Positions 1 through 5,326 of a stretch of 6,094 bases of DNA are shown one piece after another. The notes under the pieces are model-generated. The model was not told the origin of the DNA. It saw only the letters and a list, made by a program, of their open reading frames with translations, and made no database searches. Location: the NCBI GenBank assembly GCA_029882675.1, contig JAOUKJ010000269.1, forward strand, positions 1-6,094, written 5' to 3'. The DNA comes from Cyclobacteriaceae bacterium. Its GTDB lineage: Bacteria; Bacteroidota; Bacteroidia; Cytophagales; Cyclobacteriaceae. The translations under genes and the position numbers were made by a program. Within the stretch, counting starts at the first letter, position 1. Each line of letters starts with the position of its first letter.

Positions 1-93
1 CCCGCTGAAAACACCTCCAAACCCCGCTTCATCAGGATAAAAGATGTCCCCCATATTAATGACAAGATGATGAGCAATACCCAGGGTAGCCAT
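1..93 (-). CDS. 5' part of an unidentified gene, cut by the window edge
   Basis: An ATG at 93-91 opens a frame that stays open for 31 codons to the left edge. The peptide begins MATLGIAHHLVINMGDI and continues with FYPDEAGFGGVFSG. I do not recognise the family and assign no function. Support comes from a well-matched Bacteroidota -7 box about 44 bp upstream on the same strand, and from the same orientation as all other genes here. There is no Shine-Dalgarno sequence, only an A-rich stretch before the ATG, which is normal for this phylum. The plus strand is also open over 1-114 in the codon-aligned frame and ends at a TAA at 115-117, so a plus-strand gene tail is the alternative. The promoter makes the minus-strand reading the better one. 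Confidence 0.45.
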   Translation of the reverse strand, partial: MATLGIAHHLVINMGDIFYPDEAGFGGVFSG

Positions 94-136
94 TTTTCTC
101 TTTCGTTCACAACTTAAATTTTAAATAAAAAGTGTG

Positions 137-144
137 CAAAGGTA
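137..144 (-). promoter_or_regulatory. Bacteroidota-type -7 promoter box
   Basis: Read on the minus strand this is TACCTTTG, an exact match to the TAnnTTTG element recognised by the primary sigma factor of Bacteroidota, followed by CA where transcription commonly starts. A clear -33 TTTG is not seen; a TTTTC lies roughly in place at 159-163. Transcription would start near 130 and give a leader of about 35-40 nt before the ATG at 93. The regulator gene is about 410 bp upstream, so the left-edge gene probably has its own promoter. Confidence 0.6.
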
Positions 145-215
145 GGTTATTGAATAGAGAAAACGGAGATAGGGTAGGGAGATTTTAGATATAAGATGAG
201 AGACAGTTAGATGCT

Positions 216-243
216 GTAAGTGGTAGGTAGTACGTAGTAATGA
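216..243 (+). repeat. Short heptamer array, left member of an inverted pair
   Basis: Four adjacent 7-mers share a GTA start: GTAAGTG, GTAGGTA, GTACGTA, GTAATGA. The array at 289-316 has the same GTA-led pattern when read on the other strand, so the two face each other across 45 bp. The copies are imperfect, which fits an old or decaying tandem repeat. Confidence 0.45.
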
Positions 244-288
244 CGTGAAATTGGAGAGAATACTTCTGGTTTTTTACGGTGTAAAGTC

Positions 289-316
289 TTGCTACTTGCT
301 ACTTACTACTTTGTAC
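289..316 (-). repeat. Short heptamer array, right member of an inverted pair
   Basis: Four adjacent 7-mers on the plus strand are TTGCTAC twice, then TTACTAC and TTTGTAC. On the minus strand they read GTACAAA, GTAGTAA, GTAGCAA, GTAGCAA, which resembles the plus-strand units at 216-243. A transcript through both arrays could form an imperfect long hairpin. Confidence 0.5.
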
Positions 317-320
317 TAAC

Positions 321-380
321 CAGGCAGTCGGCAGTATTGTAGCCCGAAGCTGTAAGTCAGAGGTCAGAGGGCAAAGGGGG
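321..380 (+). repeat. Two minor period-7 stretches
   Basis: CAGGCAG and TCGGCAG are adjacent at 321-334. TAAGTCA, GAGGTCA and GAGGGCA are adjacent at 353-373, followed by a G-rich AAGGGGG. Each alone could be chance. They are listed because neighbouring arrays have the same 7-bp spacing. Confidence 0.3.
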
Positions 381-405
381 ATGAAGCGGGCCCTGATTTG
401 GCCGG

Positions 406-491
406 AATATCCAACATCCAACCCTGAACGCCCAATATTCAACGAGGCCATTACCTGGACATTGGGCGTTGGTTGTTCAATATTGGATATT
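406..491. repeat. Imperfect inverted repeat built from heptamers
   Basis: The arms 406-436 and 461-491 are each 31 nt and match each other's complement at 24 of 31 positions, with a 24-nt loop. The outer AATATCCAA and the inner AACGCCCAAT pair perfectly. The left arm and what follows it (406-447) divide into six 7-mers: AATATCC, AACATCC, AACCCTG, AACGCCC, AATATTC, AACGAGG. The right arm and following bases (461-495) divide into ATTGGGC, GTTGGTT, GTTCAAT, ATTGGAT, ATTGTTT, which is the complementary style. RNA from either strand could fold into a long imperfect stem. It lies 65 bp downstream of the regulator stop, so it may affect mRNA 3' end formation or stability, although no T-tract follows. 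Confidence 0.6.
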
Positions 492-555
492 GTTTCAAGC
501 CCTGGACGAGGGGAATATCCCACACATCTCAGCTTATACATTACAAATCACTTCA

Positions 556-1332
556 TTATTCCATTCTGGAAATCCCATCAAACCACTCTTTAAAGTCACT
601 CACCCGATCACGCGAAACAATGATCTCTTTTGCAGGTTCAGGTTGCGTTATTACCCTCAACCGACTATTGGAATAAACCAGCACATCGCTGATATGTTCA
701 ATATTCAGGACAAAAGACCTGTTAGGCCTGAAAAAATGTACCGGATCCAAAATTGGTTCCAGGTCTTCCAGCCTGAAGTCAATAATAAACTTACTATTTC
801 CCGCAGTATAAAGGTAAACATCCCGGCCTTCCGCATAAAAGTAACTGACGTTTTCTGTGGGTACGGAGCGTATATGGTCGCCAAACTTAACCATAAACCG
901 CTGCTTATATCTTTTGCTTCCCAGTCCCCCCAGTCGCCGGTGAAGGTCATCAACAACCACAGGCTGTAGCTGACGCTTTAACAACTCCATTTTTTGAAGA
1001 CTGGCTGACAACGTGGAAAAGGTAATAGGCTTTAATAAATAATCGATACCGTTGGCCCTGAAGGCATCGAGCGCATACTCATCAAAGGCCGTAATGAATA
1101 TTACCGGAAGGACAACCTTTACCCGGTCAAAAATATGAAACGCAAGGCCATCCGTAAGCTGAACATCCATAAAAACCAGGTCAGCATTTTCCTGATTTGT
1201 CTTTAGCCACCCGACAGAAGATTCTACAGACCCCAGCATCGCCAGTATTTCTATGCCCTGATCATATTTTTCAAGTAGTCGCATGAGTTTCTCAGCGGCC
1301 GGCTTTTCGTCTTCAATAATCAGCACCTTCAT
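556..1332 (-). CDS. LytTR-family DNA-binding response regulator
   Basis: This 258-residue cytoplasmic response regulator has an N-terminal receiver domain (about 1-120) and a C-terminal LytTR DNA-binding domain (about 143-250), the standard length and layout for the family. The receiver has the acidic pair E7/D8, phospho-acceptor D56 in FMDVQL, T81 and K101 in the KP motif, so it should accept phosphate. The LytTR part shows the expected pattern, including YFYAEGRDVYLYT and FFRPNRSFVLNIEHI. The ATG at 1332 gives the canonical opening MKVLIIEDEKPAAEKL. A frame open from a TTG at 1365 would overlap the upstream gene's stop and add 11 unconserved residues, so I reject that start. It is the last gene of the set, 29 bp after the pseudokinase, and is the expected phosphorylation partner of the LytS-type kinase encoded at 2415-3503. 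LytTR proteins usually bind paired direct repeats; I could not identify a convincing target here. Confidence 0.93.
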   Translation of the reverse strand: MKVLIIEDEKPAAEKLMRLLEKYDQGIEILAMLGSVESSVGWLKTNQENADLVFMDVQLTDGLAFHIFDRVKVVLPVIFITAFDEYALDAFRANGIDYLLKPITFSTLSASLQKMELLKRQLQPVVVDDLHRRLGGLGSKRYKQRFMVKFGDHIRSVPTENVSYFYAEGRDVYLYTAGNSKFIIDFRLEDLEPILDPVHFFRPNRSFVLNIEHISDVLVYSNSRLRVITQPEPAKEIIVSRDRVSDFKEWFDGISRME

Positions 1333-1361
1333 TTTATCGGTTTTATCATTACTGTATATTT

Positions 1362-2408
1362 TCAAAGGATCACCATCTCCTTCCTTTCTTCCAGTATGGG
1401 CACTTTAATATAATTAATATCCCAGGCCTTTACTTTTATCACCGGTTTTTCAGTGTAGATATTATAGGCCGCCTGGATATCATCAAATATCTCCGTGTGC
1501 TTTTGCTTCAGCCGGTCATTCATCCTGCTCTGCATGACCAGATATCCTCCTTCCATATTCAGCTCTACCTCCAGCGGTTCAGTATTCGAAATAATCGTTG
1601 TCTCCACAATGTATTCAAAAATTTTGAGTAATGCCCCCGGGATGAGCATACTTTGCGCACCTTCTTTCGGCACATAGCTGGCAAAAAACACGTTGCCCTG
1701 ATACCTGTAATTGACCAGCGCCCTAAAATCTTCAATCGCAGCAAGTTCCTCCTTCAATTCCACAAATTCCGACTGCCGGTGACTGAGAATATACCTGTAA
1801 ACAGCGCTCAGTCTGGCGATATGCTCATCAGACTCCTCTACATCTTTATGCATTAGCGCAATCAACGTCTCCAGACTTTCATAGAGCAAGCCCGGATTCA
1901 TTTCATTTTTGAACCGGGCCATTTGTCCTTTTATGCTATTTCTCAGGCTTACCTCCTCCGCCATACGGGCTGAATTTTCCCTGTGTAAAAAATATTGCCC
2001 AAGAAAAAAGAGATGATAGAGGGAAGTAGACAAACCGAAAATTACATTGAAAATAATGACCTGGGATGTATCAACACCAAAGCCCAGAAAAAGTTGAAAA
2101 TAAGCAGACAATACACTCGTTACCACGAATACGGATACCAGCAAGTTACCCGTAAACTGTAAAAAAAGCCTGCGACTTGTTGAGGTTTGGGTAGGGACAT
2201 AGCGGTCTAGTGTCACGATCAACAAGCGACAAGTTTCAAATAATAAAAAGCTGAGAAACATGAGAAAATACACTTCTTCCCCCTGAAAGATAGAGCTAAA
2301 CGCCGAAAGGTCGTTATTGATAAGCAGCAGAAGAATGTATATAAGTACCCCGTGGATCAGCGGCCACAATAACCTGAAAAAAGTATTATGCTGCATATAC
2401 GGATTCAT
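1362..2408 (-). CDS. Degenerate LytS-type membrane kinase, probable pseudokinase
   Basis: This 348-residue protein has the layout of its upstream neighbour: four predicted membrane segments (about 12-31, 46-67, 84-108, 118-140), a helical linker, then a region aligning with the LytS/YehU-type kinase core (about 157-340). The aligned catalytic motifs are lost. Where active members have SPHFLFNSLN, this has NPGLLYESLE (171-180), so the phospho-acceptor histidine is glycine 173. The N box that reads VENAVKHN next door is FEYIVETT (264-271), losing the Asn, Lys, His and Asn used for ATP/Mg binding. No glycine box follows. The dimerisation helices (YRYILSHR, VELKEELAAIEDF) are well kept, and the frame has no breaks, so it appears maintained rather than decaying. 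It starts 6 bp after the active kinase gene and ends 29 bp before the regulator gene. I infer a kinase-dead dimer partner, scaffold or sensor. Direct kinase activity is unlikely. Confidence 0.85.
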   Translation of the reverse strand: MNPYMQHNTFFRLLWPLIHGVLIYILLLLINNDLSAFSSIFQGEEVYFLMFLSFLLFETCRLLIVTLDRYVPTQTSTSRRLFLQFTGNLLVSVFVVTSVLSAYFQLFLGFGVDTSQVIIFNVIFGLSTSLYHLFFLGQYFLHRENSARMAEEVSLRNSIKGQMARFKNEMNPGLLYESLETLIALMHKDVEESDEHIARLSAVYRYILSHRQSEFVELKEELAAIEDFRALVNYRYQGNVFFASYVPKEGAQSMLIPGALLKIFEYIVETTIISNTEPLEVELNMEGGYLVMQSRMNDRLKQKHTEIFDDIQAAYNIYTEKPVIKVKAWDINYIKVPILEERKEMVIL

Positions 2409-2414
2409 TTAAAA

Positions 2415-3503
2415 TTATACGACTTTTTCAACCCGGTTAAGGATGGGTAATATCACTGCGAAATTATCTTCATCCAAAATCTTAATATTGCGTGAGGTCA
2501 GGTAGTGGTACCGTTTACGAATATTTACCAGCCCTACTTTAAAGGAAGCAATATCTCCCTTTGGCATAGTTCGTGTATTTTCCACTTTTATTTCATGAGG
2601 GCCGTTTGAATTGATTAATACTGACAACGGCATGTCATCACTAATCACATTGTGCTTTACGGCATTTTCCACAAGCATTTGCACCGTCAGGGGTGGAAGA
2701 ACGCATTGGAGCAACTCCTCTTCAATATTTATGCTTAAATCCAGGTTGTTCTCAAAACGCACTTTCAACAGGTAGTTGTATGATTTTACAAATTCCAGCT
2801 CCTCAGCCAATGTAACTACCTCTTTCTCGTAGGAGTTCAGAATAAACTGGTAGGTCTGTACCAGACGTCGAATAAACTCCTCTGATAACTTAATATCCTT
2901 ATACAGAAGGGCCGAAATGGTATTGAGTGAATTGAAAAGGAAATGAGGACTCAACTGGTTTTTCAACACATACAACTGTAACTTTAACTGTTTTCGTTCA
3001 GCAGCAATACGCTCTATTTTTCCTTTATTGTACTGATAAATCGAAGCATAGGTGAAATAAACCACATTATAAATCATAAATATAAAAACTTCCAGAATGA
3101 TCAGTTTTACCGCTTCATCAGTATAGCTCCGGTTAATCTTCGCAATCAAATCTCCGAAACCAAAATACAACCCCATCATACTGTAAATACCGCCAAAAGA
3201 TAAAAGTAAAGCAATAAAAAGAGAGCCTGTAAATCCTAAACCTATGCGCAGGCCCGGCCGGAGGATCAAAGGCAATTTGCGATCCATTTGTTTGTCATAG
3301 GTATGAATGGAAACCCCGACAAGCCAACCCAAAAAACCGGAAAACACATAAAAAAAGCTTTGATCGGCACCTGCCAACTGTCCTGTTTCGCTATAGTATA
3401 GAAATATGAAACAGGAAATACCCGTCATGACAGCCAGGAGACTTCTCAGGTGTTTCATGTTGAGATCACTAAATTTAGCGGGTTTTAAAACACGTAATGC
3501 CAT
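2415..3503 (-). CDS. LytS/YehU-type membrane sensor histidine kinase
   Basis: This is a 362-residue inner-membrane sensor kinase. Four hydrophobic segments (about 19-37, 50-66, 85-112, 131-157) lead into a charged, probably coiled-coil linker (158-182) and the kinase domain. The histidine motif LSPHFLFNSLN carries the phospho-acceptor H187, and the N box VENAVKHN (278-285) is intact. The glycine box is weak: VENTRT stands where many relatives have a DNG motif, followed by VGLVNIRKRYHYL (323-335), which retains the GL-N-RY part. No separate periplasmic sensor domain is present, so signal input probably comes through the membrane helices or a partner. The ATG at 3503 is preceded by AT-rich sequence without a ribosome-binding motif; an alternative ATG lies at residue 16. 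It sits 57 bp after the repeat-protein gene and 6 bp before the pseudokinase gene, and should phosphorylate the LytTR regulator encoded at 556-1332. Confidence 0.92.
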   Translation of the reverse strand: MALRVLKPAKFSDLNMKHLRSLLAVMTGISCFIFLYYSETGQLAGADQSFFYVFSGFLGWLVGVSIHTYDKQMDRKLPLILRPGLRIGLGFTGSLFIALLLSFGGIYSMMGLYFGFGDLIAKINRSYTDEAVKLIILEVFIFMIYNVVYFTYASIYQYNKGKIERIAAERKQLKLQLYVLKNQLSPHFLFNSLNTISALLYKDIKLSEEFIRRLVQTYQFILNSYEKEVVTLAEELEFVKSYNYLLKVRFENNLDLSINIEEELLQCVLPPLTVQMLVENAVKHNVISDDMPLSVLINSNGPHEIKVENTRTMPKGDIASFKVGLVNIRKRYHYLTSRNIKILDEDNFAVILPILNRVEKVV

Positions 3504-3560
3504 ATGTATTTCAAATTAGTCAATTTACACCGAAAGTGAAATAACTTGAGGATTTGAAAT

Positions 3561-4997
3561 TCAATCCCTGACGGCCCGCATTACCCTTCCCAGGTAAGTA
3601 TCAGAACTTATTCCTTCTGCAGCCTCATCGTATGCATCCCTCACCTCTGCATCAGCGCCTTTCACCTGTCCGGCGATGGCCACCAGAACCTCACTGGCAT
3701 AATGGTCGGAAGAGATTTCCCGAACAGCTTGCAGGTAGCTTAATAATTCGCCTTTACTGAGTTGTCTTTTTGACACCTTCTTTAAAATTTCACTGGTATA
3801 ATGATCTGAAGAAATCTCACCCAAACTTCCCATAATCGATTGAAACGCGGCATCGGACAAGTCTCTCTCAAGCATTTCAGTAAGAATAGTCGCTGCATAA
3901 TGGTCAGAACTGACTTCATCCTCCACCAAATTCGCAATTTCATCAACCAGTGCATCGGTCATTTCATTTTCATCCAATAACAATGTTAAGATTTCTGTAA
4001 GATAATGATCTGATGATATATCACCCACGGCATCTAAAATAGCCCGATAGGCTGCCTGACTCAACGGTTTGTGTTGTAATAGTTCCTTGTAAAGTTCGCT
4101 TTGGTAATGATCGGAATTAATCTCCTCCGATGTGTGGATAATGGCATTGATCATTTGGTCTGTAAGGTTATCCTGCACCAGGGTTGCTTTGAGAATATTG
4201 GACAGATAATGGTCTGAGTTTATCTCCTGCGCGGCCTCCAATATTGCTTCCACATCTTCTCCATTCAGGTCCTTGTTTTTAAGTGCATGGATAAATATTT
4301 CCGAAGCATAGTGGTCAGAATCGATATTTGCAGCCGCCCGAAGGTATGCTGTTTTGGACAAAGGGTACCGGAAGAATAATCCCCGGTTGTCCTTGAGTAT
4401 TTTGGAGAGGTAATAATCCGAATCCACCTCATTACCTGCTGCTTCTGCAATACGGGCGAGGTCATTGCCTGTAAGCCCGCTCTTTTTCAATAACAAATCA
4501 AAATAATGGGCCCTTACATAATCACCCTCAAGCCGCCTGATCTCCCCGAGAATTGATTCAGTCCCCCCCTGACGGAAGTAGCGATCAACACGACTTTGGG
4601 CCGCAATGGTTGTGCTTCTTACGATGTCGGGTAATATTTCGGCCAGCCACTCACGTCCTTTTGGCTCCCAGTCCATCTTCACACGACCATCGCGATATTC
4701 CCGGTACAACCCGCCCCCCTGTTCTTCAATGAGAATATACAGGTTGTTGCCAAATACCGTTTTGGATATCTCGATGTACCCGTTGTCTGAGATGCTCCTG
4801 ATGTCCTTATCATCCACAGTCACCTCAATATCCCCGTCATATTCCACACGAAAATTGTTGTTGGCCGACTTGCTGATGATCACCTGACTGCCCCCTTTTA
4901 TCACAGTATGGGACGCATGCTGGGCATAGCTGCTTATACCTGATACCAGCACAAACAGTCCTGCCAGCATTATGAGTTTTTGACCTGTATATTTCAT
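3561..4997 (-). CDS. Exported SDHY-repeat solenoid protein of unknown function
   Basis: This 478-residue protein starts with a type I signal peptide (positive MKYTGQK, hydrophobic 8-24, likely cleavage after SSYA at about residue 25), so it should enter the periplasm or be secreted. Residues about 31-110 form a small, probably beta-rich domain with many charged and aromatic residues. A helical stretch with EWLAEILPDIVR (116-127) follows. From about 161 to the end there are some ten repeats of 33-35 residues, each centred on (I/V)-x-SDHY-x-(S/T)-E-(I/L)-L and followed by a second helix. This should fold as an alpha-solenoid similar in scale to TPR or HEAT arrays. No catalytic motif is visible. 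The ATG at 4997 is chosen because it gives the signal peptide; the frame is open to 5216, but the upstream 73 codons look non-coding. No strong terminator separates it from the kinase gene 57 bp downstream, so co-transcription is likely. Partner binding is inference. Confidence 0.85.
   Translation of the reverse strand: MKYTGQKLIMLAGLFVLVSGISSYAQHASHTVIKGGSQVIISKSANNNFRVEYDGDIEVTVDDKDIRSISDNGYIEISKTVFGNNLYILIEEQGGGLYREYRDGRVKMDWEPKGREWLAEILPDIVRSTTIAAQSRVDRYFRQGGTESILGEIRRLEGDYVRAHYFDLLLKKSGLTGNDLARIAEAAGNEVDSDYYLSKILKDNRGLFFRYPLSKTAYLRAAANIDSDHYASEIFIHALKNKDLNGEDVEAILEAAQEINSDHYLSNILKATLVQDNLTDQMINAIIHTSEEINSDHYQSELYKELLQHKPLSQAAYRAILDAVGDISSDHYLTEILTLLLDENEMTDALVDEIANLVEDEVSSDHYAATILTEMLERDLSDAAFQSIMGSLGEISSDHYTSEILKKVSKRQLSKGELLSYLQAVREISSDHYASEVLVAIAGQVKGADAEVRDAYDEAAEGISSDTYLGRVMRAVRD
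3564..4517 (-). repeat. Tandem ~34-residue SDHY protein repeats
   Basis: The motif tyrosine occurs at residues 165 (degenerate RAHY), 196 (SDYY), 230, 264, 298, 332, 367, 400, 433 (all SDHY) and 468 (SDTY). Spacings are 31, 34, 34, 34, 34, 35, 33, 33 and 35. Seven copies have a perfect SDHY, and the end copies are the divergent ones, as is usual for capping repeats. Each unit carries helix A after SDHY (pattern Y-x-S-E-I-L) and helix B near a leucine-serine start (for example NLTDQMINAI, PLSQAAYRAI). The DNA of the copies is well diverged outside the motif, so the array is old and not a slippage product. Confidence 0.9.
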
Positions 4998-5221
4998 TTG
5001 TTTTACTTTTAATAAATACCTGTTACTTTCTCTAACGGTAAAATTACTAATCATGAATAGCTGAAATAAAGGTATTGTAGTCAATTGATGGTATATGGCA
5101 CTGAAGTGTGTCTTATTCGTAGTAAGTCCTGTAATAGGGGGGCTGTAATCCCTGCTTACATGGTTGTTTCGGCAAGGATGACTGGCTCCATCACAACCCG
5201 TCGCCGCTACCCACAACGATG
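4998..5221. other. Leader region of the repeat-protein gene
   Basis: This region has no convincing gene. On the minus strand it would carry the promoter and 5' leader for the downstream unit; a weak -7 candidate lies at 5067-5074. CTGTAAT occurs twice, at 5129-5135 and 5143-5149, exactly 14 bp apart, which again fits a 7-bp period. GTAAG at 5122-5126 can pair with CTTAC at 5155-5159, and AGGG at 5136-5139 with CCCT at 5150-5153, making a small bulged hairpin. None of this is strong enough to name a regulatory element. Confidence 0.4.
5067..5074 (-). promoter_or_regulatory. Possible -7 promoter box for the kinase operon
   Basis: On the minus strand this reads TACCTTTA, one base from the Bacteroidota TAnnTTTG element. 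It lies about 70 bp before the ATG at 4997, a reasonable leader length. I see no good -33 TTTG at the expected distance, so it is a weak candidate. Confidence 0.3.
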
Positions 5222-5326
5222 CTAACTGCCAATTGCCAACTGTTTACTGCCAACTGTTTACTGATTACTGTCAACTGTTTACTGATTACTGTTTACTGCC
5301 AACTGTTTACTGTTTACTGTTTACTG
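5222..5326. repeat. Fifteen-unit heptamer tandem array
   Basis: These 105 bp divide without a gap into fifteen 7-mers, fourteen ending in ACTG and one in ATTG. On the plus strand the units are TTTACTG (seven copies), CCAACTG (three), ATTACTG (two) and single CTAACTG, CCAATTG and TCAACTG. The copies near 5326 are the most uniform (three TTTACTG in a row) and those near 5222 the most divergent. The array overlaps the last residues and stop codon of the DUF2400 gene and continues into the spacer. On the minus strand the units read CAGTAAA or CAGTTGG. There are no unique spacers, so it is not CRISPR. Replication slippage is the likely origin, but the mixture of unit types means it is not a simple homogeneous microsatellite. 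Confidence 0.9.

Larger units (their letters stand above)
94..555. other. Intergenic region rich in period-7 repeats
   Basis: These 462 bases lie between the left-edge gene and the end of the LytTR regulator gene. Forward frames that are open here have no recognisable motifs and partly overlap the regulator gene, so I treat them as chance. Beyond the promoter at 137-144, the region is a patchwork of short tandem heptamers whose unit sequence changes along the way: GTA-type at 216-243, CTAC-type at 289-316, GGCAG-type at 321-334, GTCA-type at 353-373, AAYRYYC-type at 406-447 and its complement at 461-495. No rho-independent terminator with a T-run is visible after the regulator. I see no tRNA, riboswitch or CRISPR. 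Confidence 0.6.

Noticed and set aside
381..969. Plus-strand open frames over the left spacer and the regulator gene
   Set aside because: They lie antisense to a well-supported response regulator or across repeats and show no family motifs.
1333..1365. TTG start for the LytTR regulator overlapping the pseudokinase stop
   Set aside because: It adds 11 residues ahead of the canonical receiver opening MKVLIIEDE; the ATG at 1332 fits the family better.
3511..3525. Internal promoter for the kinase gene (CTAATTTG on the minus strand)
   Set aside because: Spacing within the -7 box is one base short of TAnnTTTG, and a start site would fall almost on the ATG.
3550..3567. Terminator hairpin between the repeat-protein gene and the kinase gene
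   Set aside because: Only a 5-bp stem (GGATT/AATCC) with an 8-nt loop that overlaps the stop codon, and no T-run.
5031..5039. LytTR binding half-site (ACCGTTAGA on the minus strand)
   Set aside because: It matches the general half-site pattern at 8 of 9 positions, but no second direct repeat was found at the usual spacing.
4998..5216. N-terminal extension of the repeat protein from an ATG at 5216
   Set aside because: The 73 extra residues have no domain character and would bury a clear signal peptide that begins at the ATG at 4997.
5222..5326. CRISPR array
   Set aside because: Units are 7 bp and contiguous with no unique spacers, and no cas genes are present.
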